Assembly: GCF_009857885.1 (NCBI RefSeq)
Contig: NZ_WWER01000002.1
Span: 186,001 to 250,000 of the forward strand
Direction: 5' to 3'
Origin: Pusillimonas sp. TS35
Lineage (GTDB): Bacteria > Pseudomonadota > Gammaproteobacteria > Burkholderiales > Burkholderiaceae_B
Length of the DNA stretch: 64,000 nucleotides
Shown: one piece after another, positions 37,785 to 45,925 of the stretch
How the letters are laid out: the number at the start of each line of letters is the position of its first letter
How positions within the stretch are numbered: the first letter of the stretch is position 1
Notes under the pieces: model-generated
Seen by the model: only the letters and a program-made list of their open reading frames with translations
Told to the model about the DNA's origin: nothing
Database searches by the model: none
Translations under genes and position numbers: made by a program

Positions 37785-38885
37785 TCAACGCGGCACAATG
37801 GTCACCCAATATGGCGAGCGATAACGCACCGTCACCGGCAGAACCTGCGTAAGCGCATGCAGCGCACGATCCGTGTCGCGCAGGGGGAACACGCCGCTTA
37901 CACGCAAGTTGGCCACTGCCGGATCACAGCGCAGGCGGCCTGCCCGGTATCGCGACAGCGTCTGCGCAAACTCTCCCAAACGCATATTGACGGCGGCGAG
38001 CCTGCCCCGCGTCCACGCGGCATCTTCAAGCGCCGCTTCCGGCCCTGCAACGCCAGCAGCCCAATACGCGGCCCGCTGGCTCGCATGCAAACGCACCGAC
38101 GCCGCCGGCGCAAGCACCGGCCGCACACTGACCACCCCTTCCAGAACCGCGACATGCGCCTGTTGATCGGATAACGCAACGCTGAAGCGCGTACCCTGTG
38201 CCGTCGCATCGCCATACACGGTGCGCACTGAAAATGGCCGAGAGTCCCGCGCCGTAGCCACAAGGATGCGGCCGGCATGGAGCACCAGCATGCGAGCCGT
38301 GGCGCCAAATACCGCATCAAAGGCTGACACGGTATCCAGCACCACAGCAGTGCCGTCGGGCAGGATGACTGACCGAATCTCGCCCCTGCCCGTGGCGTAG
38401 TCGGACGTTGCCCTTTGCCAGGCGCCGCTTTCCCGCAGCACCAGCGCGCCACCCGCCGCGGCCAGCGCCGCCATGCCCAACACTCGCCGCCGGCCACGGC
38501 TTTTGATAGATGGCTCGCGTAGGGCGTGGCGCGCGATGTCAGGCGGTATGGCGCTGAGTTTGCCTTCGAGGGATTGCAACGTGCGCCAGGCTCGTTCGTG
38601 GTCTGGATGGGCGGCGCGCCAGCGGGCACAGGCCACATCATCCGCGTCGTTTGCGGTATCGGACCACAGTCGTGCCATCCAGCGGGCGGCCTGCCTGACA
38701 ACGTTGGGATCGAGGTTCTGAGGGCCCGGATTCGCCGCTTCCGAGCTGCTGGCGGCTGCGGCGGGCGCGTGATCGGTCGCCGCGGCAGCCACCGTACTAG
38801 AGGGTGAAGCGGGATTCAAGCCCGCACCATCGGAACTGTTAGGGATGGGGGCGGGCGGGGCCGGGGAACGCGCAGCCCGGCTCAT
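37785..38885 (-). CDS. fecR: FecR-family anti-sigma/transmembrane signal transducer
   Basis: 366 aa from the ATG at 38885, overlapping the sigma factor stop by ATGA. Residues 1-58 form an unusual Ala/Pro/Ser-rich leader. A DUF4880-type cytoplasmic domain (62-105, ARWMARLWSDTAND) binds the sigma factor; a membrane helix lies at about 134-151. The periplasmic FecR domain contains RGEIRSVILPDGTAVVLDTVS and GDATAQGTRFSV, and a C-terminal DUF4974-like part contacts the receptor STN domain. It relays receptor occupancy to FecI. Counterparts usually lack the 58-residue leader. Confidence 0.9.
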   Translation of the reverse strand: MSRAARSPAPPAPIPNSSDGAGLNPASPSSTVAAAATDHAPAAAASSSEAANPGPQNLDPNVVRQAARWMARLWSDTANDADDVACARWRAAHPDHERAWRTLQSLEGKLSAIPPDIARHALREPSIKSRGRRRVLGMAALAAAGGALVLRESGAWQRATSDYATGRGEIRSVILPDGTAVVLDTVSAFDAVFGATARMLVLHAGRILVATARDSRPFSVRTVYGDATAQGTRFSVALSDQQAHVAVLEGVVSVRPVLAPAASVRLHASQRAAYWAAGVAGPEAALEDAAWTRGRLAAVNMRLGEFAQTLSRYRAGRLRCDPAVANLRVSGVFPLRDTDRALHALTQVLPVTVRYRSPYWVTIVPR

Positions 38886-39394
38886 TTCGCTGACATGGCC
38901 GCGTGGCACGCCACAAGCCCGGCGGCGATGTACTTCTCGACCGACGAAACGGAAACCCGCAGGCGCTGCGCGATATCGCGGTAGCCAAGCCCCTCCAGCT
39001 TGCACATGAGCATGGCGGCGCGGACCTTGGCGGGAAGCCCGCACAAGACCCTATCGATGTCTACCAGTGCCTCAATGATCAGCGCACGCTTTTCTTCGCT
39101 GGGCACCTGCGCGGGCGGGAGTGCCGCAATGGCTTCGAGATAGGCCGTTTCGATATGGCGGCGGCGCAGAAGGTCGATCATCAGGCCGTTTGCAACAAGT
39201 GCCAGATGGCGCCGCGGGTCGGCCGGCGCCGGCATGCGACCTGTAGCCAGGATGCGCATGTAAGTATCGTGCGCGATATCTTCTGCATCGAATGCATTGC
39301 CTATGCGCCGACGCAACCAGCCACGCAGCCAGCCAGCATGATCAACGTATAAAGTTTCGAGTTGCCGAGGGAGTGCGACGCTGCTCGCCGTCAT
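38882..39394 (-). CDS. fecI: ECF RNA polymerase sigma factor, FecI type
   Basis: 170 aa from the ATG at 39394. Region 2 is ETLYVDHAGWLRGWLRRRIG with AEDIAHDTYMRIL; region 4 is GLGYRDIAQRLRVSVSSVEKYI. Both are typical of iron-starvation sigma factors, which direct RNA polymerase to the adjacent TonB receptor promoter. It is translationally coupled to fecR. A Fur-like box at 39434-39455 lies 40 bp upstream, consistent with induction on iron limitation. Confidence 0.92.
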   Translation of the reverse strand: MTASSVALPRQLETLYVDHAGWLRGWLRRRIGNAFDAEDIAHDTYMRILATGRMPAPADPRRHLALVANGLMIDLLRRRHIETAYLEAIAALPPAQVPSEEKRALIIEALVDIDRVLCGLPAKVRAAMLMCKLEGLGYRDIAQRLRVSVSSVEKYIAAGLVACHAAMSAK

Positions 39395-39433
39395 GATGCT
39401 TCGTATCGCCGCGCACCGTGCCGGCGGCCCGTC

Positions 39434-39455
39434 AATAACAATAACGCTTCTCATT
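39434..39455 (-). promoter_or_regulatory. Putative Fur box upstream of fecI
   Basis: Read on the minus strand, the segment is AATGAGAAGCGTTATTGTTA followed by TT. It approximates three NATWAT-type hexamers of the Fur consensus (AATGAG, AAGCGT is weak, TTATTG). It is AT-rich relative to its surroundings and well placed over the fecI promoter. This is a match by eye only. Confidence 0.5.
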
Positions 39456-39566
39456 CTAGATTGACGCAAGCAATGTTGGCAAGGCAGGCGCAGGCGTATG
39501 CGCTGTGCGGATTCCGCCATTCAGGTGCAATCCGCAGCAGCCGCAGTGCTCAGCCGCATATACGTA

Positions 39567-39604
39567 ACCGGGCCCCGTGCGGTCTTGTCCGCACGGGGCC
39601 CGGT
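39567..39604. terminator. Strong hairpin at the end of the puuD operon
   Basis: ACCGGGCCCCGTGCGG and its exact reverse complement form a 16-bp stem with a 6-nt loop (TCTTGT), 62 bp past the puuD stop on the minus strand. TTACGTATAT follows on that strand rather than a full U-tract. It separates the purine region from the fecI promoter. Confidence 0.7.
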
Positions 39605-39666
39605 CATTTTGCCTGCGCTGTATCGGCTGCATCAGCCGCATCGGCTGATGTTGGCGAAAACGACGC

Positions 39667-40929
39667 CTACTTCACCGCCCACGACGCAATGAGCGCACGC
39701 TCTTCGTCGGTCATCTTGGTGATATTGCCTAGCGGCATGTACTTGCTGGCGACGACCTGCTTGATCTGGTCGGCGTGCAGCAAGGTTTCCTGGTTGGTGT
39801 CCAGTGCAACACCCGCAGGGGCGGAGGCGATACCGGCAAAGGTCGGCTTGGCCGAGTGGCACTCCGTGCAGCGTGCGGCAACGATGGCGTGTACTTTCTC
39901 TATCGAGACGCCGTTGTCGGCAAGCGCCGTCTTGGAGGGCGCGGCATCCGCCGACGCGGTGCTGACGGGTGCGGCCGGCGCTTTGGATACGGCAGGTGCT
40001 GGCGACGGCGCGGCCAGCCAGCCAATGATGGCCAACAGAACAATGCCGGCGGCGGGGTAGCCGAGCTGGTTCTTGCCCATGTGGCGCAGTACGAAGTACT
40101 GGCGGATCACGGCGCCGGCGAAGATGAACAGCGCCATGATGATCCAGGCGTATTTGCTGGTGTAGGTGAACGAATAATGGTTGCTGAGCATCAGGAAGAC
40201 GACGGGCAGCGTGAAGTAGGTGTTGTGCACCGAACGCTGTTTTCCGCGCTTGCCATCAAGCGGGTCGGGCGCCTGGCCGGCTTTCAGGGCTTTAACCATG
40301 CGACGCTGGCCGGGGATGATCCAGAAAAGCACGTTGGCGGACATACAGGTGGCCATGAGCGCGCCCGTGATCAGGAACGCCGCGCGCCCGGGGAAAACCT
40401 GCACCGTCAGCCACGCAACAATCACCATCATGACGCCGACGGCGACGCTGAGCAGCCCATCGCGTTCCATATTGGGGCTGATGCGCTGGCACAGTTGCGA
40501 ATAGATGATGTAGCCAAGCACCAGAAAGGCCACCGCCAGGACACTGGCCTGTACGCCGCTCATAGCGGCCGCCCAAGCCCAGGGGCTGTTGGGATTGACC
40601 AGGTAAAACGCCGGCTTCATCAGATACATGATGGAGAACAGCGCAAAGCCCGACAGCCACGTGGTGTAGGACTTCCAGAACGACCAATGCAGGTCGTCGG
40701 GCAGCTCGGGCGGATTGGTGAGGTATTTTTGATTATGGTAGAAACCGCCGCCGTGCACGGCCCACATTTCGCCGAACACGCCCAGTTTCTTGCCGTGCGC
40801 GCCGCGCGGCGGATGCAGGCTGTTGTCGAGCATCACGAAATAGATGGATTCGCCGATCCAGGCAATCGCGGCAATCACGTGCAGCCAGCGCAGCAGCAGG
40901 TTGCCGTATTCAATCAGATACGCTTCCAT
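39667..40929 (-). CDS. puuD: Membrane urate oxidase (urate hydroxylase) with cytochrome c domain, PuuD
   Basis: 420 aa from the ATG at 40929 with AGGAA upstream. An N-terminal membrane part (about 1-310, eight or nine helices; RWLHVIAAIAWIGESIYF, MWAVHGGGFYH) is followed by an Ala/Pro linker. A C-terminal cytochrome c domain has the haem motif CTECH (Cys354, Cys357, His358) and a likely axial Met398 in KYMPLGN. PuuD oxidises urate to 5-hydroxyisourate, passing electrons to the respiratory chain rather than making peroxide. The product is the substrate of HiuH encoded just upstream. Confidence 0.92.
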   Translation of the reverse strand: MEAYLIEYGNLLLRWLHVIAAIAWIGESIYFVMLDNSLHPPRGAHGKKLGVFGEMWAVHGGGFYHNQKYLTNPPELPDDLHWSFWKSYTTWLSGFALFSIMYLMKPAFYLVNPNSPWAWAAAMSGVQASVLAVAFLVLGYIIYSQLCQRISPNMERDGLLSVAVGVMMVIVAWLTVQVFPGRAAFLITGALMATCMSANVLFWIIPGQRRMVKALKAGQAPDPLDGKRGKQRSVHNTYFTLPVVFLMLSNHYSFTYTSKYAWIIMALFIFAGAVIRQYFVLRHMGKNQLGYPAAGIVLLAIIGWLAAPSPAPAVSKAPAAPVSTASADAAPSKTALADNGVSIEKVHAIVAARCTECHSAKPTFAGIASAPAGVALDTNQETLLHADQIKQVVASKYMPLGNITKMTDEERALIASWAVK

Positions 40930-41100
40930 GAAGTTTCCTGTATGTCTGGGCGGCGTCTGCGGCAATGCAGACGCCTGGGCCTGGGTCTGGAGCGCCGCCG
41001 GCTAGGGGCGCCAGAGGATCGCCATACGCTCGAGTAACCCGGCCCTGGGTATACGCCCCAGGATGCGGCCGCCTGCGCGGCCGATGAAAACGTTAAGGCT

Positions 41101-41454
41101 TCAACTGCCTCGGTAAGTTGACCACGTCCAGGGCGTGGTGACCAGCGGCACATGATAGTTTTCCGCTGGATTGGCAATGCCGAAGCGCAGCACGACCTGG
41201 TCGACAAAGCGTGGCTCGGGCACCTTGACGCCCTTGCCCGCGAAGTAGTCGCCGATGTGGAAGACAAGTTCGTACGTGCCGCGCTGCACCGCATCGCCCT
41301 GCAGCAGGGGTTGGTCGCAGCGGCCATCGCTGTTTGTGACGACATCGGCAAGTTGGGTGCGCTGCTCGCCTTCAAGACGGTAAAGCTGCACGTGTACGCC
41401 CTGTGCGGGCTTGCCATGCATGGTGTCGAGAACGTGGGTGGATAGCTTACCCAT
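41101..41454 (-). CDS. hiuH: 5-hydroxyisourate hydrolase (transthyretin-like)
   Basis: 117 aa from the ATG at 41454. It opens the ring of 5-hydroxyisourate to give OHCU, the second step of urate breakdown. All family marks are present: N-terminal LSTHVLDTMHGKPA (His7), the central GRCDQPLL and the C-terminal tetrapeptide YRGS, which distinguishes these enzymes from transthyretin. There is no signal peptide. It is first in the minus-strand operon hiuH-puuD (171 bp apart) and divergent from the GntR regulator, with two operators between. Confidence 0.95.
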   Translation of the reverse strand: MGKLSTHVLDTMHGKPAQGVHVQLYRLEGEQRTQLADVVTNSDGRCDQPLLQGDAVQRGTYELVFHIGDYFAGKGVKVPEPRFVDQVVLRFGIANPAENYHVPLVTTPWTWSTYRGS

Positions 41455-41461
41455 GCTGTCT

Positions 41462-41480
41462 CCAATAATTGTTAACAATT
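41462..41480. promoter_or_regulatory. GntR-type operator 1 (hiuH-proximal)
   Basis: CCAATAATTGTTAACAATT contains the perfect 14-bp palindrome AATTGTTAACAATT (41467-41480). It matches the general GT-N-AC style of FadR/FCD GntR operators. It lies 8 bp upstream of the hiuH start codon, so binding could also block its translation leader or transcription. Confidence 0.75.
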
Positions 41481-41484
41481 TATG

Positions 41485-41519
41485 TTGACGATTCTGAACG
41501 GATCACCAATAATTGTCAA
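41485..41519. promoter_or_regulatory. Overlapping divergent promoters of gntR and hiuH
   Basis: On the plus strand, TTGACG (41485-41490) and AATAAT (41508-41513) are spaced by 17 bp and face gntR. On the minus strand, TTGACA (41519-41514) and CAGAAT (41496-41491) are also spaced by 17 bp and face hiuH. The two promoters are interleaved face to face, and both overlap operator 2, so a single bound repressor could silence both. Confidence 0.6.
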
Positions 41520-41524
41520 CAATT
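41506..41524. promoter_or_regulatory. GntR-type operator 2 (gntR-proximal)
   Basis: CCAATAATTGTCAACAATT differs from operator 1 by one base and is spaced 44 bp from it, close to four helical turns. It overlaps the -10 of the gntR promoter and the -35 of the hiuH promoter. Confidence 0.75.
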
Positions 41525-41543
41525 CTCTTCATTAATTTCCGCC

Positions 41544-42302
41544 ATGCTGCATCTTTCTTCGCAACGTGATGTAAACGGCAGCCTCGAGGCGCCCAAGGCA
41601 TCATCATTACGGGCCGCCATGGAAACCGGCGAGCGCACCGACGCCCACCGCGTCTATGACGATATCTTCGATGCCGTGATGGATCGCCGCCTGTTGCCCG
41701 GCGCCAAACTGACCGAGGCCGCGCTGTGTCAGATTTTCTCGTGCTCGCGCAATACCGTGCGCACAGCGCTGGCGGCGCTGGCCCACGACAAGATCGTGAA
41801 CATCGAGCCCAACCGCGGCGCCTTTGTGTCACAACCGGGTGCGAAGGAAACCCGCGATTTGTTCGACATGCGCCGCCGCATGGAATGCATGATCATCGAC
41901 ATGCTGCTCGATTTGCCGGATCTGCCCGAACGCCTCGCGCCACTGTACGAAATGGTCGCGCGCGAGCGCCAGGCTTTTGAATCCGGCGACCGCATCAGTT
42001 GGATACGCCTGTCAAACGCGTTTCACGTCGAGTTGGCCAACCTGCTGGGCAACGATGTGTTGACCGAAACCATGCACAGCCTGTGCGCGCGCACCACGCT
42101 CATTATCGCGCTGCACGACACGCCCGGCGACACGGCCTGCTCGTATTTCGAGCACGAGATCATCCTCGACCATCTATCGCACGCCGATGCCCAGGCCGCC
42201 CGCGAAGCCATGCACCACCACCTCGCCGATTGCGAGGAGCGCATGGACCCTATACCCGCCAAGCCGACGGACCCTTGGCTCGCACTCAATATCAAGCGCT
42301 AA
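41544..42302 (+). CDS. GntR-family (FCD) transcriptional regulator of urate/allantoin genes
   Basis: 252 aa from the ATG at 41544. The N-terminal winged helix (about 32-95) has the GntR signature RLLPGAKLTEAALCQIF with SRNTVRTALAAL. The FCD ligand domain (about 105-235) shows metal-type residues in FDMRRRMECMIIDML, NAFHVELANL and HEIILDHLSHADAQAAREAM, with its conserved aspartate and histidines. It is placed between the hiuH-puuD and puuE-alc arms and has two operators in its promoter. A repressor sensing a urate or allantoin pathway intermediate is likely; the ligand is not known. Confidence 0.9.
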   Translation: MLHLSSQRDVNGSLEAPKASSLRAAMETGERTDAHRVYDDIFDAVMDRRLLPGAKLTEAALCQIFSCSRNTVRTALAALAHDKIVNIEPNRGAFVSQPGAKETRDLFDMRRRMECMIIDMLLDLPDLPERLAPLYEMVARERQAFESGDRISWIRLSNAFHVELANLLGNDVLTETMHSLCARTTLIIALHDTPGDTACSYFEHEIILDHLSHADAQAAREAMHHHLADCEERMDPIPAKPTDPWLALNIKR

Positions 42303-42322
42303 TAATCGCAGCGGAGACATGC

Positions 42323-43261
42323 ATGCAGCAACACAATTACCCACGCGACCTGATCGGCTACGGCCGCAATGTGCCATTCGCCGACTGGCCCGGCAAGGCG
42401 CGAATTGCGGTTCAGTTTGTGCTGAACTACGAAGAAGGCGGCGAGAACTGTGTACTGCATGGTGATCCCGGTTCGGAGCAGTTTCTTTCCGAAATCATCG
42501 GTTGCGACACGTTCCCGGATCGCCACCTGTCTATCGAATCGATTTACGAATATGGCTCGCGTGCCGGTGTCTGGCGCGTCCTTCGCGAGTTCGAGCGTCG
42601 CGGCCTGCCCCTCACGATCTTCGGTGTCGGCATGGCGCTTGAGCGCCACCCCGAGGTCGCCCGGGCGTTTGTTGAACTGGGCCACGAAATCGCCTGTCAC
42701 GGCTACCGCTGGATTCACTATCAGCACACCGACATCGAAACCGAGCGCGCCCATATGCAGCAATGCATTCAGGTTGTCTCCGAGCTGCTGGGCCGCCACC
42801 CCGAAGGCTGGTACACCGGCCGCGACAGCCCCAATACCCTGCGTCTGGTGGCCGAAGAAGGCGGCTTTCTGTACGACTCCGACTACTACGGCGACGATCT
42901 GCCCTTCTGGAAGAACGTACCGCTGGGTGACGGCACCGAAAAGCCGCAGCTCATCATCCCCTACACGCTGGATACCAACGACATGCGCTTCGCGTCGTTC
43001 CAGGGGTTCAACAGCGGGGACCAATTCTTCACTTATCTGAAAGACGCCTTCGATACCCTGTACGCCGAAGGCGACGAAGCCCCCAAGATGATGTCAGTGG
43101 GCCTGCACTGCCGGCTGATCGGGCGGCCCGGCCGTTTCGCATCGCTCAAGCGGTTTCTGGATTATGTCCAGGGCCACGACCGCGTATGGATCCCGCGCCG
43201 CGCCGACATTGCGCGCCACTGGATCGCCACGCATCCCTACCAGGCCTCCGCCGGCGCTTGA
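42323..43261 (+). CDS. puuE: Allantoinase PuuE (polysaccharide deacetylase-like)
   Basis: 312 aa from the ATG at 42323 with GCGGAG upstream. It is the cofactor-independent allantoinase that opens allantoin to allantoate, unrelated to the zinc AllB type. It shows the NodB-like barrel with NYEEGGENCVLHGDPGSE, FGVGMALERHPEVARAF and GHEIACHGYRWIHY, plus the PuuE-specific GWYTGRDSPNT and YDSDYYGDDLPFW. It starts 20 bp after the regulator and 140 bp before allantoicase, all on the plus strand. Confidence 0.94.
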   Translation: MQQHNYPRDLIGYGRNVPFADWPGKARIAVQFVLNYEEGGENCVLHGDPGSEQFLSEIIGCDTFPDRHLSIESIYEYGSRAGVWRVLREFERRGLPLTIFGVGMALERHPEVARAFVELGHEIACHGYRWIHYQHTDIETERAHMQQCIQVVSELLGRHPEGWYTGRDSPNTLRLVAEEGGFLYDSDYYGDDLPFWKNVPLGDGTEKPQLIIPYTLDTNDMRFASFQGFNSGDQFFTYLKDAFDTLYAEGDEAPKMMSVGLHCRLIGRPGRFASLKRFLDYVQGHDRVWIPRRADIARHWIATHPYQASAGA

Positions 43262-43342
43262 TCGCCGGCTGGGGCCGGCTGCCCACCGCCGGCCCGCCAA
43301 GGCTTGCCGGCCGTTACACCCGTTGTTTGCACCGCCAACCCC

Positions 43343-43363
43343 GGCGGGGCGTTTCGCCCTGCC
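43343..43363 (+). terminator. Hairpin in the puuE-alc gap
   Basis: GGCGGGGCG and CGCCCTGCC pair over 9 bp (one G-T pair) around a TTT loop, 38 bp before the allantoicase start. A CCTTTTTACC segment follows 15 bp later. It may attenuate transcription or stabilise message ends within the operon. Confidence 0.35.
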
Positions 43364-43401
43364 TGTTCTGAACAAAACCTTTTTACCTGGAGCAAGTAGA
43401 A

Positions 43402-44442
43402 ATGGCCAAGCCCAATCTCCCAGTTGGAACCGTGATCGACGCGGATCCCGTCGACTTGCCGGCGTTTGCCACCCGCTATGCCAACCTGGCCAGCGCGGAC
43501 TTCGGCGCAAAAGTGCTGTCGTGCACCGATGAATTCTTCGCCGGCGCAGACCGTATGCTGCAGGCCTCCGAGCCTGTCTTCATCGTCGGCAAGTTCGATG
43601 ATCACGGCAAATGGATGGACGGCTGGGAAACCAAGCGCCGGCGCAATGGCGGCAACGACACCGCCATCATCAAGCTCGGCCTGCCGGGCGTGATCAAGGG
43701 GCTGGACATCAACACCAGCCACTTCACCGGCAACTTCCCACCGGCCGCCTCAATCCAGGCATGCAACATCGTCGGCGATCCCGACGACGCCACGCAATGG
43801 ACGGAGATCGTGGCCCCGCGCTCGCTGTCTGGGAACGCTCACCATTTTGTCGAGATCGATAACGATCGCGTCTGGTCGCACCTGCGTCTGAATATTTACC
43901 CCGACGGCGGTGTAGCGCGCCTGCGCGTCTACGGCCAGCCCGCCTGCAATTGGGATACCCGCGACGCCACGGCCCTTCATGAAGTATCGGCGCTGGAGAA
44001 TGGTGGACGCATCGTGGCCTACAACGACGCGCACTTCGGTGTTCCTTTCCGCCTGATCATGCCGGGCCGCGGCGTGAACATGGGCGACGGCTGGGAAACC
44101 CGCCGCCGCCGCGAACCGGGCTACGACTGGTGCCTGATCGAGCTCGGCCATGCCGCAATCGTGGAGAAGATCGAGATCGACACCGCCCACTTCAAGGGCA
44201 ACTACCCCGACCGCGTTTCCGTGCAGGCGGCACGCGTGGGCGAGTCCACAGACCAGTCTCTGGTCACTCAGGCCATGTTCTGGCCCGAGCTGCTGGGCGA
44301 ACAGAAGACCGAGATGGACAAGCAGCACTTCTATGACGGCACGCAGATCAAAGATTTGGGCCCCATCACGCACGTGCGCGTCAACATGTTCCCGGATGGC
44401 GGCATCAGCCGCGTGCGCATCTGGGGCCGGCTGGCAAAATAA
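43402..44442 (+). CDS. alc: Allantoicase
   Basis: 346 aa, normal length. It hydrolyses allantoate to ureidoglycolate and urea. Two tandem jelly-roll repeats are evident. The first (about 45-175) has [12 protein letters not shown], then [14 protein letters not shown]. The second (about 205-340) has [19 protein letters not shown], then [14 protein letters not shown]. Each ends with [11 protein letters not shown]-like wording ([36 protein letters not shown]). The ribosome-binding site is a TGGAGC. The adjacent gene begins 3 bp after its stop. Confidence 0.96.
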   Translation: MAKPNLPVGTVIDADPVDLPAFATRYANLASADFGAKVLSCTDEFFAGADRMLQASEPVFIVGKFDDHGKWMDGWETKRRRNGGNDTAIIKLGLPGVIKGLDINTSHFTGNFPPAASIQACNIVGDPDDATQWTEIVAPRSLSGNAHHFVEIDNDRVWSHLRLNIYPDGGVARLRVYGQPACNWDTRDATALHEVSALENGGRIVAYNDAHFGVPFRLIMPGRGVNMGDGWETRRRREPGYDWCLIELGHAAIVEKIEIDTAHFKGNYPDRVSVQAARVGESTDQSLVTQAMFWPELLGEQKTEMDKQHFYDGTQIKDLGPITHVRVNMFPDGGISRVRIWGRLAK

Positions 44443-44445
44443 GCC

Positions 44446-45780
44446 ATGGTCAATCCGCTTTCAACCGTGAGCCTGCGCGGCGACGCGCTGGCGAGCGGGG
44501 GCGACACAAGCAGCGCCCCCTCCATTGCCGCGCTGGCCACCTGGATCGACGCGCATTTCGACGAACAAGTGACACTGCTGCAATCGCTGGTGCGTATCCC
44601 CACCGATACGCCACCCGGCGACAACGCGCCGCACGCCCAGGCCGTGGCCGCCCTGCTGGAAAGCTGGGGCTGGGAGGTGGAACACCACCCGGTATCCGAA
44701 CAGCAGGTTCGGGATTACGGCATGCGCAGCATCACCAACCTGATTGTCCGGCGGCGCTATAGCAAGGATGGCCCTACCATTGCGCTTAATGCACACGGCG
44801 ACGTAGTGCCGCCCGGCGACGGCTGGAGCAAACCGCCTTATGAGGGCGTGGTCGAGAACGGCCGGCTGTACGGCCGCGCCGCCGCCGTCTCCAAAAGCGA
44901 CTTCAGCACCTACCTGTACGCTGTGCGCGCGCTTGAGGCCTGGGCGCAGGGCAGCGATACGCCACGCCTGCGCGGCGGCATCGAGCTGCACTTTACGTAC
45001 GATGAAGAGTTTGGCGGCCTGCTGGGCCCCGGCTACCTGCTGGAACAAGGGCTCACTAAGCCTGACTATGCGCTGTGTGCGGCATTCAGCTATCAGGTTG
45101 TCACCGCGCACAACGGCTGCCTGCAGTTCGAAGTGACGGTCAACGGCAAAGCCACGCACGGCTCCATGCCCAAGACCGGCCACGACGCCCTGCAAGCCGC
45201 CACGCGCATCCTGCAGGCGTACTATGCCTATGCGGAGAGGCTGGACACAATCCGATCGTCCATCCCGGGCATCCTCAGCCCAACCGCTATCGTGGGCCGC
45301 ATCGATGGCGGCACCAACACCAATGTCGTGCCTGGCAAGGTCGTACTCAAGCTGGACAGGCGCATGATTCCCGAAGAGGACCCGGCGCAGGTGGAAACAG
45401 ATGTGCGCGTCCTGATCGATCAGGCCGTGGCTGGCTTGCCAGGCATCTCAGTGGACGTGCGCCGCATTCTGCTGGCGCGCGCATTGCGCCCCCTGCCCGG
45501 CCACGAACAAATGGTCACCAGCCTGCAACGCCATGCCAGCGCCGTCTTCGGAGAGGATATCCCCGCGGTGGGCACGCCGCTGTATGCCGACGCGCGTCTC
45601 TATGGCGAGCATGGCATCCCGGTGGTGATGTACGGAGCGGGCCCGCGCACGTTGATGGAATCGCGCGCCAAGCAGGCGGACGAAAACGTGGCGCTGGCCG
45701 ACCTGCGCGGTGCCACCAAGGTAGTGGCCGGCATGCTGGCCGATCTCCTGACGGCGCCATCCTCATCCGCCGCATCGTAG
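44446..45780 (+). CDS. M20-family amidohydrolase/deacylase (ArgE/DapE-like)
   Basis: 444 aa, starting 3 bp after allantoicase and so probably cotranscribed. It has the M20 architecture: a metal-binding catalytic domain (30-220 and 330-440) with an inserted dimerisation lid (GKATHGSMPKTGHDALQAA). Metal ligands His117 and Asp119 (NAHGDVV) and the catalytic Glu187/Glu188 (YDEEFGG) are present. The usual bridging aspartate of the GRGxxDxKG motif is replaced: the segment reads YGRAAAVSKSDF with Val148. It could process an N-carbamoyl or N-acyl compound of the purine pathway, but allantoate amidohydrolase is already functionally covered by allantoicase. The substrate is unknown. Confidence 0.85.
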   Translation: MVNPLSTVSLRGDALASGGDTSSAPSIAALATWIDAHFDEQVTLLQSLVRIPTDTPPGDNAPHAQAVAALLESWGWEVEHHPVSEQQVRDYGMRSITNLIVRRRYSKDGPTIALNAHGDVVPPGDGWSKPPYEGVVENGRLYGRAAAVSKSDFSTYLYAVRALEAWAQGSDTPRLRGGIELHFTYDEEFGGLLGPGYLLEQGLTKPDYALCAAFSYQVVTAHNGCLQFEVTVNGKATHGSMPKTGHDALQAATRILQAYYAYAERLDTIRSSIPGILSPTAIVGRIDGGTNTNVVPGKVVLKLDRRMIPEEDPAQVETDVRVLIDQAVAGLPGISVDVRRILLARALRPLPGHEQMVTSLQRHASAVFGEDIPAVGTPLYADARLYGEHGIPVVMYGAGPRTLMESRAKQADENVALADLRGATKVVAGMLADLLTAPSSSAAS

Positions 45781-45854
45781 GCCGACTGCCGCTGGCTATC
45801 GAAGGTGGCGCATACGGCCAGCGGCATGGGCCAATGGGCCCGTGGGCTGAAGCG

Positions 45855-45888
45855 ACACAGGCTGCCGGCGCACGCCGGCAGCCTGTGT
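45855..45888. terminator. Bidirectional hairpin between M20 and LysR genes
   Basis: ACACAGGCTGCCGGCG and its exact complement CGCCGGCAGCCTGTGT form a 16-bp stem with a 2-nt loop (effectively 15 bp with a tetraloop), 75 bp after the M20 stop and 37 bp past the LysR stop on the other strand. It has no marked U-tract. Confidence 0.7.
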
Positions 45889-45925
45889 GATAACGGCCAC
45901 GTGATAAAGGGTGCGGTAAAGGCTG

